This document shows, piece by piece, positions 9,948-18,290 of a stretch of DNA of 64,000 bases (positions within the stretch are counted from its first letter, which is position 1; the number at the start of each line of letters is the position of its first letter). Below the pieces are notes generated by a model. It was not told the DNA's origin. It saw only the letters and a list, made by a program, of their open reading frames with translations, and made no database searches. The stretch is taken from assembly GCF_002885955.2 (NCBI RefSeq), contig NZ_POQS01000003.1, positions 452,881 through 516,880 on the forward strand. Reading direction: 5' to 3'. Both the position numbers and the translations under genes were made by a program. The DNA comes from Achromobacter pulmonis (GTDB lineage: Bacteria > Pseudomonadota > Gammaproteobacteria > Burkholderiales > Burkholderiaceae_B).

Positions 9948-10058
9948 TATCTTCTCTCCCGGGTGTGGCCGGGCCGACGGTACCCGCGTCCGTGCGTCCC
10001 TGCCGTTACTGCCCTTGCGGGCACATCCCCATTGTCCCGTTGCTAGGCGGGGCGGGGT

Positions 10059-10072
10059 TTGACCGATATCAA
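10059..10072 (-). promoter_or_regulatory. FNR/ANR-type box upstream of the universal stress protein
   Basis: On the minus strand the sequence reads TTGAT-ATCG-GTCAA, nine of ten consensus positions of TTGAT-N4-ATCAA. Centred about 118 bases upstream of the usp start codon, it would act as a class II site if transcription begins near 10024. Anaerobic activation of a Usp gene is a known theme, but this site is a sequence match only. Confidence 0.55.
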
Positions 10073-10170
10073 CGCATCTTCCAGCGTAAGGGATGGCGCA
10101 CATCCAGGCAATGGCGGCCCGCCGCGCGGCGGCTCAATACAATGTGGGCTGTCCTCCTTTCGTCCTCCCC

Positions 10171-10809
10171 ATGTTTTCCGAACTCTCGCCCGTCCTGCTG
10201 CATACGCTGTATCTCGTCGCCATCGTGGCCGAAGCCATGACCGCGGCCCTGTCCGCCGGCCGGCGCGACATGGACTGGATGGGCGTGTGCATCATCGCCT
10301 GCGTGACCGCGCTGGGCGGCGGCTCGCTGCGCGACGTGCTGCTGGGCCATTACCCCCTGACCTGGGTGATCCACCCCGAATACCTGTGGATGACGGGCGG
10401 GGCGGCCATCGTCACGGCATTGATCGCGCCGGTCATGCGGCGCCTGCGCAGCCTGTTCCTGCTGGCCGACGCCCTCGGCCTGGTGGCGTTCACCGTCATC
10501 GGCTGCCAGGTGGCGCAGCTCATGCAGCTGCCGATCACGGTGGTGCTCATCAGCGGCATGATCACCGGCTGCGCCGGCGGGGTGCTGCGCGACGTGCTGT
10601 GCAACGAGGTGCCGCTGCTGTTTCGCAAGGAGCTCTACGCCAGCGTGTCGGTGGTGACGGGCGGGCTGTACCTGGGCGGGCAAGCGCTGGGCCTGTCAGC
10701 CAACGCCGCCGTGCCCATCGCGCTGGCCGCCGGCCTGGCGGTGCGCCTGCTGGCGCTGCGGTTCAACTGGCAGATGCCGAAATTCGTCTATCGCGACGAT
10801 TGGGATTGA
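10171..10809 (+). CDS. TRIC-type (UPF0126/YadS-like) membrane channel protein
   Basis: 212 residues with about seven hydrophobic segments. It contains the two internally repeated glycine-rich motifs of this family, GGGSLRDVLLGH at about 48-60 and CAGGVLRDVLCNEVP near 138-152. Prokaryotic TRIC-type channels are small inner-membrane proteins thought to conduct monovalent cations. The ATG of MFSELSP was chosen because the first helix follows directly; earlier in-frame starts would add a non-hydrophobic leader. It is divergent from the stress-protein gene and shows no operon partner. The physiological role is unknown. Confidence 0.82.
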   Translation: MFSELSPVLLHTLYLVAIVAEAMTAALSAGRRDMDWMGVCIIACVTALGGGSLRDVLLGHYPLTWVIHPEYLWMTGGAAIVTALIAPVMRRLRSLFLLADALGLVAFTVIGCQVAQLMQLPITVVLISGMITGCAGGVLRDVLCNEVPLLFRKELYASVSVVTGGLYLGGQALGLSANAAVPIALAAGLAVRLLALRFNWQMPKFVYRDDWD

Positions 10810-10912
10810 ACGCCGGCCGCGAACGCAACCAAGTTCTTATTTGTGTTTCAAGAAACTTCTAGTATCGTCCCCCCCGTCGCATACCAGGCATCAAGCCGCA
10901 AAGGGGAGCCGA

Positions 10913-11578
10913 TTGGACGTCAAAGCGCCCGCCACGATTCCGTATTTCCTGCAGGAACAGATCCGTGAACTGATCGTGGACGGAACCATCCGTCCCGGCC
11001 AGCCGCTGCGGGAACAGGAACTCGAGCAACGCTTCGGCACCAGCCGCAGCCCGATCCGCGAGGCGCTGCGCCTGCTGGAGGTCAGCGGCCTGGTCACCCA
11101 CGTCCAGCGCAAGGGCTTCAGGGTCACGCTGTACACCGAAACCCAGATCCGCCACCTGTACCTGCTGCGCGCCGAGCTGGAGGCCTACAGCCTGCGCCAG
11201 GCGGCCGGGGCCGAGGACCTGTCGCCGCTGGTGGCCGAGCTGCGCCGCCACCACGGCGCGATCGCCGAGGCCCAGGCCGGCGGCCAGGTGCGCGCCTGCA
11301 TCGCCGCGGCCTGCGAGTTCTACCTGGCCGCGGCTCGCAGCACCGGCAACACGCCGCTGGCGGGCATGCTGAGCAAGCTGTATGAACAGGTCGAGCCGCT
11401 GCGCTACCTGCTGGCCCGGCGGGAAATGGCCTCCAGCGCCATTGCGTCCTGCACCCGCGCCATCATCGACGCGATGGCCGGGCGCGACGTCGAACGCATG
11501 ACCGGGCTGGCGCGCGGCTACCTGGCCGACGTGCTGTCGCCCGTGATCGAGGCCTACCGCGAAGTCGCGCGCGCCTGA
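10913..11578 (+). CDS. GntR/FadR-family (FCD) regulator, likely of 5-oxoproline catabolism
   Basis: 221 residues if read from the TTG at 10913, which has AAGGGGAG seven bases ahead; an in-frame TTG 24 codons earlier falls in an AT-rich, promoter-like stretch and is less likely. The N-terminal winged helix (about 8-70, with QELEQRFGTSRSPIREALRLLE) is followed by a helical FCD effector domain. Its last 25 bases overlap, tail to tail, the end of pxpA. This placement suggests it senses 5-oxoproline or a related acid and controls the pxp genes, though it does not share their promoter. Confidence 0.85.
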   Translation: MDVKAPATIPYFLQEQIRELIVDGTIRPGQPLREQELEQRFGTSRSPIREALRLLEVSGLVTHVQRKGFRVTLYTETQIRHLYLLRAELEAYSLRQAAGAEDLSPLVAELRRHHGAIAEAQAGGQVRACIAAACEFYLAAARSTGNTPLAGMLSKLYEQVEPLRYLLARREMASSAIASCTRAIIDAMAGRDVERMTGLARGYLADVLSPVIEAYREVARA

Positions 11579-12345
11579 GGGCGCGGCGGCGGGGTGCGCA
11601 CCTCGATGCCGGCCGCCTCCAGGGCCTGGCGGATGCCGCTGGCGAACACCAGGGCGTTGGGCTGGTCGCCGTGGATACAGAGGGTGTCGGCCTGCACGGG
11701 CACGTCCTTGCCGCCGACCGAGCGCACCTTGCCTTCGCGCACCATGCGCACCACCTGCGCTACCGCCTGCTCCACGTCCTCGATCATGGCGCCGGCGCGC
11801 GTGCGCGGCGTGAGCGAGCCGTCGTCCTGGTAGCTGCGGTCGGCGAAGACCTCGCTGGCCGCCGCCAGGCCGATGTCGCGGGCCGCCTCGATCAGCCTGC
11901 TGCCGGCCAGCCCGTACAGGATCAGCGTGGCGTCCACGTCCTTGACCGCCTGGCAGATGGCGCGCGCCAGGTGTTCGTCCTTGGCCGCCATGTTGTAGAG
12001 GGCGCCGTGCGCCTTGACGTGATGCAGCCGCGCGCCTTGCGAGGCGGCCACGCCGGCCAGCGCGCCGATCTGGTAGACCACGATGTCGTAGGCCTCGTCG
12101 GGGCTGATCTGCATGGCGCGGCGCCCGAAGCCCGCCAGATCCTGCAGGCTGGGATGCGCGCCCAGCGCCACGCCCTGCTTGAGGGCGGCGGCCACGGTTT
12201 TGCGCATGGTGGCCGGGTCGCCGCCATGGAAGCCGCAGGCGATATTGGCGGAGCTGACGTATTGCAGCACCGCCGCGTCGTTGCCCATGGTCCAGGCGCC
12301 ATAGCTTTCGCCCATGTCGCAGTTCATGTCGATGCGGGTGGTCAT
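11554..12345 (-). CDS. pxpA: 5-oxoprolinase subunit PxpA (LamB/YcsF family)
   Basis: 263 residues of the LamB/YcsF family. The N-terminal signature is MNCDMGESYGAW, followed by SANIACGFHGGDP and an HPSLQDLAGFGRR segment. With PxpB and PxpC it forms the ATP-dependent prokaryotic 5-oxoprolinase, which opens 5-oxoproline (pyroglutamate) to glutamate in the cytoplasm. It is the last of three adjacent subunit genes in the order pxpB-pxpC-pxpA, 13 bases after pxpC. Its 3' end overlaps the convergent GntR gene. Confidence 0.93.
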   Translation of the reverse strand: MTTRIDMNCDMGESYGAWTMGNDAAVLQYVSSANIACGFHGGDPATMRKTVAAALKQGVALGAHPSLQDLAGFGRRAMQISPDEAYDIVVYQIGALAGVAASQGARLHHVKAHGALYNMAAKDEHLARAICQAVKDVDATLILYGLAGSRLIEAARDIGLAAASEVFADRSYQDDGSLTPRTRAGAMIEDVEQAVAQVVRMVREGKVRSVGGKDVPVQADTLCIHGDQPNALVFASGIRQALEAAGIEVRTPPPRPQARATSR

Positions 12346-12358
12346 AGCGGTTTCCTTT

Positions 12359-13351
12359 CTAGGCGAGGAGTGCGCGCAGCGGCGCCAGCGTGTCCTGCAA
12401 TTGCGCGAAGGCGCGCTCGCGCTCGCCGTCCAGGCGCTGCGCGGCCTCCAGTTCGATGGGCTGGAAGCGCAGCGTCTGCCCTGGCGCGGCCTGCGCCAGG
12501 ATGGGCAGGTCCACCGTGGCGATCTGCGCGATCTTGGGATAGCCGCCGGTGGTCTGGCGGTCGGCCATGAGGATGATGGCCTCGCCGCCCGAGGGCACCT
12601 GCACGGTGCCGAAGCAGGCGGCCTCCGACAGCATCTGGCGCGGCTCGCTCATGGACAGCGCGGGGCCCAGCAGCCGGTAGCCCATGCGGTCGGATTGCGG
12701 GCTGATGCGGAATTCGGCCTCGGCGAAGGCCCGGCGGGACGCTTGCGAGAACTCGTGCCAGTGCATGCCCGGCAAAAAGCGCACGGCGCTGCGGCGCGGC
12801 GCGCCCAGCGCGGACGGCAGGTACACGCGCAGCTGCCACAGCGCATCCTGCAACGCGTCCATGTCGCGTCCGCCGTCCAGCGGCTTGCGCAGCGGCAGCT
12901 GGTCGCCCCTGGCCAGCGCGCGGCCGTGAAAGCCGCCGAAGCCGCTGCGCAGATAAGTGCTTTCGCTGCCCATGACCGGCTCCAGCGCGAAGCCGCCATG
13001 CACCGCCAGATAGCCGCGCACGCCCACGGCCGGGCGGGCGCCGAAGGCCAGCGTGTCGCCGGCCTGCGCGACCAGCGGGCGGTGCACCGGCAGGTCGCGG
13101 CCATTGAGCGTGGCGCCCAGGTCGGCGCCGGCCAGCGCGAAGCAGGCCGGCGCGTCGAACCGCAGGGTCGGGCCGGTCAGCGTCATTTCCAGGGTGGCCG
13201 GGTCGCCGGCGTTGCCGGCCAGCGCGTTGGCCAGCCGGTGGGCGCGCTCGTCCATGGCGCCGGCGGCCGGAATGCCCTGGTGCTGGTAGCCCTCGCGGCC
13301 GCGGTCCTGGAAGCTCGACAGCATGCCGGGCTTGATGACGGTCAGGCTCAT
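12359..13351 (-). CDS. pxpC: 5-oxoprolinase subunit PxpC (carboxyltransferase-like)
   Basis: 330 residues of the biotin-dependent carboxyltransferase/AHS2 family. Typical segments are VIKPGMLSSFQDRGR at the start, GVRGYLAVHGGF in the middle and SDRMGYRLLGP and QTTGGYPKIA towards the end. It works with PxpB as the part that phosphorylates 5-oxoproline. The start overlaps the pxpB stop by four bases, so the two are translationally coupled. Confidence 0.93.
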   Translation of the reverse strand: MSLTVIKPGMLSSFQDRGREGYQHQGIPAAGAMDERAHRLANALAGNAGDPATLEMTLTGPTLRFDAPACFALAGADLGATLNGRDLPVHRPLVAQAGDTLAFGARPAVGVRGYLAVHGGFALEPVMGSESTYLRSGFGGFHGRALARGDQLPLRKPLDGGRDMDALQDALWQLRVYLPSALGAPRRSAVRFLPGMHWHEFSQASRRAFAEAEFRISPQSDRMGYRLLGPALSMSEPRQMLSEAACFGTVQVPSGGEAIILMADRQTTGGYPKIAQIATVDLPILAQAAPGQTLRFQPIELEAAQRLDGERERAFAQLQDTLAPLRALLA

Positions 13352-14085
13352 CGTCCGGCCTCCCGGATGCGGTCGAACTCGTCGGGGCCGATGGGCACGA
13401 AGCGCACGGAATCGCCGGGCTGCAGCAGGGCGGCCGGCTCGCGGGCCGGGTCGAACATGGTCAGCGGCGTGGCGCCGATGATGTTCCAGCCGCCGGGCAG
13501 GCGGTTCGGGTAGATCACGGTCTGGCGGTTGGCCACCGCCACCGCGCCCATCGGCACGGCGGTGCGCGGCGAGGGACGGCGGGGAATGTTCAGTTTTTCG
13601 TCGTGCACGCCCAGGTAGGCGTGGCCGGGCGCGAACCCCAGCATGAACACCATGCTGCGCGGCTGGCTGTGCAGCGCGATCACGTCTTCGGGCGTGAGGC
13701 CGGCGGCGCGCGCCACGTCGTCCAGGTCGGGGCCGTGTTCGCCGCCGTAGCAGACGGGAATGTCGACTTCGCGCCCGCCCGAGGCGTCGACGCTTATGCC
13801 GGCCTCCAGCAACTGGCCGATGCGCTCGGCCAGCTGGGCGTACGAGGGGTTGCCCCGGGCGTCAGGCCGGTAATGCACCGCCACCGCGACGAAGGAGGGC
13901 ACCACGTCGGTCACGCCGGGCAGCCGCGCCTCGCGCAGCCGGACGGCCGCGGCCAGACAGGTGCGGCCGATCGACGCATCGATGCGGTCGCCGAAGGAAA
14001 CGATCAGGCAGCGGTCGCCCTGGGGCAGGATGCGCCAGGCGGTTTCGGCCGAAGAAGGGGGTTCTGATAGTACGTTCAACGACAC
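13348..14085 (-). CDS. pxpB: 5-oxoprolinase subunit PxpB (KipI family)
   Basis: 245 residues of the AHS1/KipI family, with PQGDRCLIVSFGDRID near the start, VCYGGEHGPDLDDVA in the centre and FMLGFAPGHAYLG, then LPGGWNIIGATPL. It pairs with PxpC. The start is a GTG; no ATG is available before the conserved domain, and only CAGG lies upstream as a weak ribosome site. It is the first subunit gene of the pxp set, 18 bases after the VOC gene, so the VOC protein is probably cotranscribed. Confidence 0.92.
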   Translation of the reverse strand: MSLNVLSEPPSSAETAWRILPQGDRCLIVSFGDRIDASIGRTCLAAAVRLREARLPGVTDVVPSFVAVAVHYRPDARGNPSYAQLAERIGQLLEAGISVDASGGREVDIPVCYGGEHGPDLDDVARAAGLTPEDVIALHSQPRSMVFMLGFAPGHAYLGVHDEKLNIPRRPSPRTAVPMGAVAVANRQTVIYPNRLPGGWNIIGATPLTMFDPAREPAALLQPGDSVRFVPIGPDEFDRIREAGR

Positions 14086-14103
14086 GAAACCTGTAGGAAC
14101 GGA

Positions 14104-14535
14104 TTACTTGGCGAACAACGAATCCATGTTCTTGAACGCCTTGAACTCCAGCGCGTTGCCCGACGGGTCCAGGAAGAACATGGTGGCCTGCTCGCCGACC
14201 TCGCCCTTGAAGCGGATGTAGGGCTCGATGACGAATTCGGTGCCCGCGTCGGTCAGGCGCTTGGCCATGGCTTCCCATTGTTCCATGGAAAGCACGGCGC
14301 CGAAATGGCGTACCGGCACATTATGCGAGTCTACGGCGCTGGTGGCATGGTGGCCGCATTCGCCGGGCGCGAGGTGGGCCACGATCTGGTGGCCGTAGAA
14401 GTTGAAATCGACCCATTCGGGCGAGCTGCGGCCTTCGGGACAGCCCAGTTTTTCGCCATAGAAGGCGCGGGCTTCGGCCAGGTCGCGGACCGGGAAGGCC
14501 AGATGGAACGGCGGCAGTTGGGTTTGAGCGGTCAT
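14104..14535 (-). CDS. VOC (glyoxalase/dioxygenase fold) protein
   Basis: 143 residues from MTAQTQLPP, which has GGAG seven bases upstream. Two beta-alpha-beta-beta-beta half-domains are apparent: [17 protein letters not shown] at the start and [12 protein letters not shown] and [13 protein letters not shown] at the end. His11, Glu140-type metal ligands expected for the fold are plausible (FHLAF and LEFK). Members range from lyases to dioxygenases, and I cannot assign a reaction. It appears to be the first gene of the pxp operon and is divergent from a LysR regulator. Confidence 0.8.
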   Translation of the reverse strand: MTAQTQLPPFHLAFPVRDLAEARAFYGEKLGCPEGRSSPEWVDFNFYGHQIVAHLAPGECGHHATSAVDSHNVPVRHFGAVLSMEQWEAMAKRLTDAGTEFVIEPYIRFKGEVGEQATMFFLDPSGNALEFKAFKNMDSLFAK

Positions 14536-14626
14536 GTGGGGCTCCGGAAGCGGTGAGGAAGAATTGCCAGGGCCTATTTTATTGATTGTTTTTTTGATCC
14601 AAAAACGATATTTTTTGTGCCTTAGC

Positions 14627-14641
14627 ATCGAAAAAATCGAT
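14627..14641. promoter_or_regulatory. Inverted repeat at the LysR start, in an AT-rich divergent promoter region
   Basis: ATCGA, five As, TCGAT lies immediately before the LysR start codon, inside a strikingly AT-rich 60-base stretch between the VOC and LysR genes. It could be a binding site for the LysR protein itself or simply part of the promoter. The evidence is symmetry and position only. Confidence 0.35.
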
Positions 14642-14642
14642 T

Positions 14643-15566
14643 GTGATCAAAGAGTTCAAGACCTTTATCGCGGTGGCCCGGGACGGCACTTTCACCGGCG
14701 CGGGGGCGCAGCTGGGCCTGACCCAGTCGGCGGTCAGCGCCCAGATCAAGCGCCTGGAGGAATACCTGGGCGTGACGCTGTTCGATCGCAGCGCGCGGGC
14801 GGCGGCGCTCAACGCCCACGGCCGCGAGATGCTGCCGCAGGCCGAGGAGCTCGTGGCCATGGCCGAGCGCATGGTGACCACGGCCGGCGCCGGCCACGTC
14901 AGCGGATCGCTGCGCATCGGCGCCATCGCCTCGGTGCAGCAGGACCTGCTGGTGCGCGCGCTGGGACGGTTTCGGGCCGTCTATCCCGACGTGCGCGTGC
15001 GGGTGGTGCCGGGCGTGTCGCTGGCGCTGCTGGGCCAGGTGGACGCGGGCGAGGTGGACATGGCCATGCTGATCCGCCCGCCCTTCGCCCTGCCGCCGGA
15101 GCTGGGCTGGCAGCCGCTGATGCGCGAGCCGGTCATGCTGGCCGTGCCCGCGGCCCTGCCGGACGCGCCGTGGCGCGAGCTGCTGGCGAGCCAGCCCTTC
15201 ATCCGCTACGACCGGGCCTCGTTCGGCGGCCGGGCCGTGGACGTGTTCCTGAAGAAGCACCGCATCACGGTGCATGACGCCGTGGAGCTGGACGAAGTCG
15301 ACGCCATCGCCAACATGGTGCGCCACGGCCTGGGCGTGGCGCTTCTGCCGCGCCTGCGGCGGCTGGACATGACCGGCCTGCGGCTGCTGCCGCTGGGCGA
15401 GACGCCGCTATGGCGCGAGATCGGCCTGATCGGCCGCCTGCCGTTCGAAGCCGGCGGGGTGCGCGAGAAGATGGCGGAGTGCCTGGCGAGCGCCGCCAAC
15501 GAGGCGCCGCCGGCCGACGGATTACGCGCGTTTCACAACCTGTCGCAACGCACCGTGATGGGATGA
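14643..15566 (+). CDS. LysR-family transcriptional regulator
   Basis: 307 residues from a GTG start. The N-terminal helix-turn-helix (about 3-62, with [25 protein letters not shown]) is followed by a substrate-binding domain from about 90. It is divergent from the VOC-pxp operon, separated by 107 AT-rich bases, so it may regulate that operon alongside the GntR gene at its other end. Its last 34 bases overlap the 3' end of the convergent serA. The effector is unknown. Confidence 0.88.
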   Translation: MIKEFKTFIAVARDGTFTGAGAQLGLTQSAVSAQIKRLEEYLGVTLFDRSARAAALNAHGREMLPQAEELVAMAERMVTTAGAGHVSGSLRIGAIASVQQDLLVRALGRFRAVYPDVRVRVVPGVSLALLGQVDAGEVDMAMLIRPPFALPPELGWQPLMREPVMLAVPAALPDAPWRELLASQPFIRYDRASFGGRAVDVFLKKHRITVHDAVELDEVDAIANMVRHGLGVALLPRLRRLDMTGLRLLPLGETPLWREIGLIGRLPFEAGGVREKMAECLASAANEAPPADGLRAFHNLSQRTVMG

Positions 15567-16732
15567 TCGCGCAGCGTCGTCATCACGATGTCGTCGACCT
15601 GGCCGTCGACGTCGGTGATGACGTAGCCGATCTGGCCCTTGGTCTGCAGGGTCTGGCTGACGATGTTCAGGCCGTGCTGCGCCATCAGGTTGTCGAGCGT
15701 GCCGAGCGCGCCCGGGGCGTTGCGGTGCACATGCAGGATGCGCGTGCCGCCGGCCGGCTCCAGGTAGGGCAGTTCGGGGAAGTTGACCGCGCCCTTGGTG
15801 GTGCCCGCCTGCAGGAAGCGCACCAGTTTTTCGGCGACTTCGCGGCCGATGTTTTCCTGGGATTCCTGCGTGCTGCCGCCGATGTGCGGGGTCAGGATGA
15901 CGTTGGGCATCCCGATCAGCGGGCTGGCCAGCGGTTCGTCCGGACCCTTGGGCTCGGTGGGGAACACGTCCAGCGCCGCGCCGGCCAGGTGGCCGGACTT
16001 GAGGGCCTCGTGCAGGGCCTGGATGTCGACCACCGTGCCGCGCGAGGCGTTGATCAGGATTGCGCCGCGCCGCATGCGCGCGATGGTCTGCGCATTCATG
16101 ATTTTTTCGGTCGACTTGCCGCCCGGCACATGCAGCGTGACGACGTCGGACTGCTCCAGCAGCTCGTCGAGCGAGCCGGCGGGGCGGGCGTTGCCCAGCG
16201 GCAGCTTGGCCTCGACGTCGTGGTAGACGACGCGCATGCCCAGGCTTTCGGCCAGCGTGCTGATCTGCGAGCCGATGTTGCCGTAGCCCACGATGCCCAG
16301 GGTCTTGCCGCGGGTCTCGAAGGCGCCGGCGGCGCTCTTGTCCCAGTGGCCCAGGTGCACGCGCGCGTTTTTCTCGGGGATGCGGCGCAGCAGCAGGATG
16401 GCTTCGCCCAGCACCAGCTCGGCGACCGAGCGGGTGTTGGAGAAGGGCGCGTTGAACACCGGCACCCCGCGCTGCATGGCGGCGTCCAGGTCGACCTGGT
16501 TGGTGCCGATGCAGAAGCAGCCCACGACGCGCAGGTCGGGGTTGTCGGACAGCAGGCCGGCGTCCAGGTGCGTGCGAGAACGGATCCCCGCCACCTGCGC
16601 GCCGCGCAGGGCGTCGCGCAGTTGCGCCGGCGGCAGTGCCGCGGCATGCGTGACGATGTCGGTGTAGCCGGCGGCCTCGAAGACGGCGCGGGCGCTGGGA
16701 TGGATGTTCTCGAACAGGACGATTTGTGCCAT
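15533..16732 (-). CDS. serA: D-3-phosphoglycerate dehydrogenase SerA with C-terminal ACT domain
   Basis: 399 residues from MAQIVLF; a start 13 codons earlier is possible but adds no conserved sequence. It has the E. coli-type architecture: substrate domain, NAD-binding motif GYGNIG at 149-154, catalytic Arg231 (NASRGT), Glu260 and His283 (TPHIGG). An ACT domain follows at about 331-399 and probably binds serine as feedback inhibitor. It oxidises 3-phosphoglycerate to 3-phosphohydroxypyruvate, the first step of serine synthesis. It appears monocistronic. The related 2-hydroxyacid dehydrogenase at 1271-2227 lacks the ACT domain. Confidence 0.92.
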   Translation of the reverse strand: MAQIVLFENIHPSARAVFEAAGYTDIVTHAAALPPAQLRDALRGAQVAGIRSRTHLDAGLLSDNPDLRVVGCFCIGTNQVDLDAAMQRGVPVFNAPFSNTRSVAELVLGEAILLLRRIPEKNARVHLGHWDKSAAGAFETRGKTLGIVGYGNIGSQISTLAESLGMRVVYHDVEAKLPLGNARPAGSLDELLEQSDVVTLHVPGGKSTEKIMNAQTIARMRRGAILINASRGTVVDIQALHEALKSGHLAGAALDVFPTEPKGPDEPLASPLIGMPNVILTPHIGGSTQESQENIGREVAEKLVRFLQAGTTKGAVNFPELPYLEPAGGTRILHVHRNAPGALGTLDNLMAQHGLNIVSQTLQTKGQIGYVITDVDGQVDDIVMTTLRDHPITVRCDRL

Positions 16733-16852
16733 GACTGCCTGGGGAGTAGGGGTGGAACGAATGCGTTTCACCTATTGTGGCGCATTTTTGCTGCGGTGCA
16801 AGGAGTAGCCACAGGCACGTTGTGGCTGCTCCCGTCCCCCCCGGCCAGGACG

Positions 16853-17311
16853 CTAGCGGTAGGCCTGGAACACCTGGGCGCCGCCGCGCTTGTCGACCAG
16901 CAGCACGTCGTGCGGCGTCTTGCGTCCGCCGTACTCGGGGCCGTCCATGCCGGGCGAGCCCAGCGGCATGCCCGGGGCGGCCAGGCCGGCCGCCTCGGGC
17001 TTTTCCAGCAGCAGCCGGCGCACGTCGCTGGCGGGCACGTGGCCTTCGATGGCGTAGCCGCCCACGGCGGCCGTGTGGCAGGAGCCGTAGTCGGCCATGC
17101 CGGCGTTACGGCGGATGGGGCCGGTGTCCTGCACGTCGTGCGCGATCACCTCGAAGCCGTTGTCGCGCATGTGCTTGACCCAGTCTTCGCAACAGCCGCA
17201 GGTGGGGGTCTTCCACACTTCGACCTTGGTGGGGGCCTCGGCGTAGGCGTAGGCGGGCACGCTCAGGACGGCGGCAAGCGCCAGGCGGCGCGCAAGTCGG
17301 GAAACGTTCAT
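16853..17311 (-). CDS. DUF411 periplasmic metal-binding protein
   Basis: 152 residues with a cleavable signal peptide ending around AYA at 22-24. The DUF411 hallmark TCGCC places Cys38, Cys40 and Cys41 close together near the start of the mature protein. Another Cys/His pair follows in GSCHTA, and the end is rich in Gly, Pro and Met. DUF411 proteins accompany copper resistance genes and probably bind Cu(I) in the periplasm. It is the last gene of the copper operon, 31 bases behind copB. Confidence 0.87.
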   Translation of the reverse strand: MNVSRLARRLALAAVLSVPAYAYAEAPTKVEVWKTPTCGCCEDWVKHMRDNGFEVIAHDVQDTGPIRRNAGMADYGSCHTAAVGGYAIEGHVPASDVRRLLLEKPEAAGLAAPGMPLGSPGMDGPEYGGRKTPHDVLLVDKRGGAQVFQAYR

Positions 17312-17342
17312 GATGCTCCGTACGGAAATGTGAACATGGGGC

Positions 17343-18284
17343 TCAGAACCAGAACCGCACGCCCGCGATGACGGCGGTCTGCGACCGGCTGGCGCCGGCC
17401 TCGGACGCGTAGCTGGCGGTCTGGCCGAACTTACGTTCGAAGGATACGCCAATATAGGGCGCGAACTCGCGCGTGATTTCGTAGCGCAGCCGCAGCGACA
17501 GCGCGCCTTCGGCCAGGCCCGAGCCGATGCCGCGGTCCGGGTCGTCCTTGCCGTAGAAGCTGGCTTCCAGCTCCGGCGTGAAGATCAGGCGCTGCGTCAG
17601 CAGCAGGTCGTATTCGGCCTTGAGCGCCAAAGCGCTGCGGCCGGACGAGCCCACGTAGCCGGTGGCGTCCAGTTCGATGTTGTAGGGCAGCAGGCCCTCG
17701 ATGCCGATGGCGGCCCAGTTGCGCTTGGGGCCCGTGCCGATGTCGCGGCGCGCGCCCAGCTGCAGGTCCCAGAAGGGCGAGACGGCATGGCTCCAGAAGG
17801 CCTCGACCTTGCCGCTCGATCCGCCGCCGTTCTCGGCCTCGCCCTCGCTCTTGATGAGCAGGCGGTCGGTGGCCGAGCCGAACCAGAAGCGTCCGTCCCA
17901 TTCCCGGGCGTACTCGCCGTCGCGGTTGCGGGACACGCCGAACTTGTCGAACAGGACCTGCCATGTCGCGGTGCTGTCCATCATGTGCGCATGGATGCCG
18001 TAGCTGTCGTAGCCGCGCTCGCCGGCGCCGTCGCTGGAAGGCAGGCTGCCGACCGGCGGCGCGGCCGGGGCGTCGCCCATCGAACCGTGGTCCATGCCGG
18101 GCATGGAACCGTGGTCCATCGGCGCGGGCGCGGGCGCGCCGCCGTGGTTCATCGAGCCGTGATCCATGCCGGGCATGGAGCCGTGATCCATCGCGGCGGG
18201 CTGGGCCCATGCCGCGGGGGCGGCAAGCGCTGCGGCCAGCGCGCAGGCGCGCAGGCCGCGGGTGTGGCGATTCATCGGTTTCAT
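17343..18284 (-). CDS. copB: Copper resistance protein CopB/PcoB (outer-membrane barrel)
   Basis: 313 residues. After a signal peptide (about 1-28) comes a Met/His-rich segment in which MDHGSMPGMDHGSM occurs twice (32-45 and 56-69), a likely Cu(I)-binding tail. From about residue 85 the CopB barrel domain begins; the protein ends with the Trp-Phe aromatic terminus expected of outer-membrane barrels (VRFWF). CopB works with CopA in periplasmic copper sequestration. Its start is six bases after the copA stop, indicating one transcript. An ATG three codons downstream could also serve. Confidence 0.9.
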   Translation of the reverse strand: MKPMNRHTRGLRACALAAALAAPAAWAQPAAMDHGSMPGMDHGSMNHGGAPAPAPMDHGSMPGMDHGSMGDAPAAPPVGSLPSSDGAGERGYDSYGIHAHMMDSTATWQVLFDKFGVSRNRDGEYAREWDGRFWFGSATDRLLIKSEGEAENGGGSSGKVEAFWSHAVSPFWDLQLGARRDIGTGPKRNWAAIGIEGLLPYNIELDATGYVGSSGRSALALKAEYDLLLTQRLIFTPELEASFYGKDDPDRGIGSGLAEGALSLRLRYEITREFAPYIGVSFERKFGQTASYASEAGASRSQTAVIAGVRFWF

Positions 18285-18290
18285 CGTCGT

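Noticed and set aside
16802..16832. Hairpin GGAGTAGCCACA / TGTGGCTGCTCC as terminator of the copper operon.
   Set aside because: The stem is real (one G-T pair) but no U-tract follows on the minus strand, so I do not call it an intrinsic terminator.
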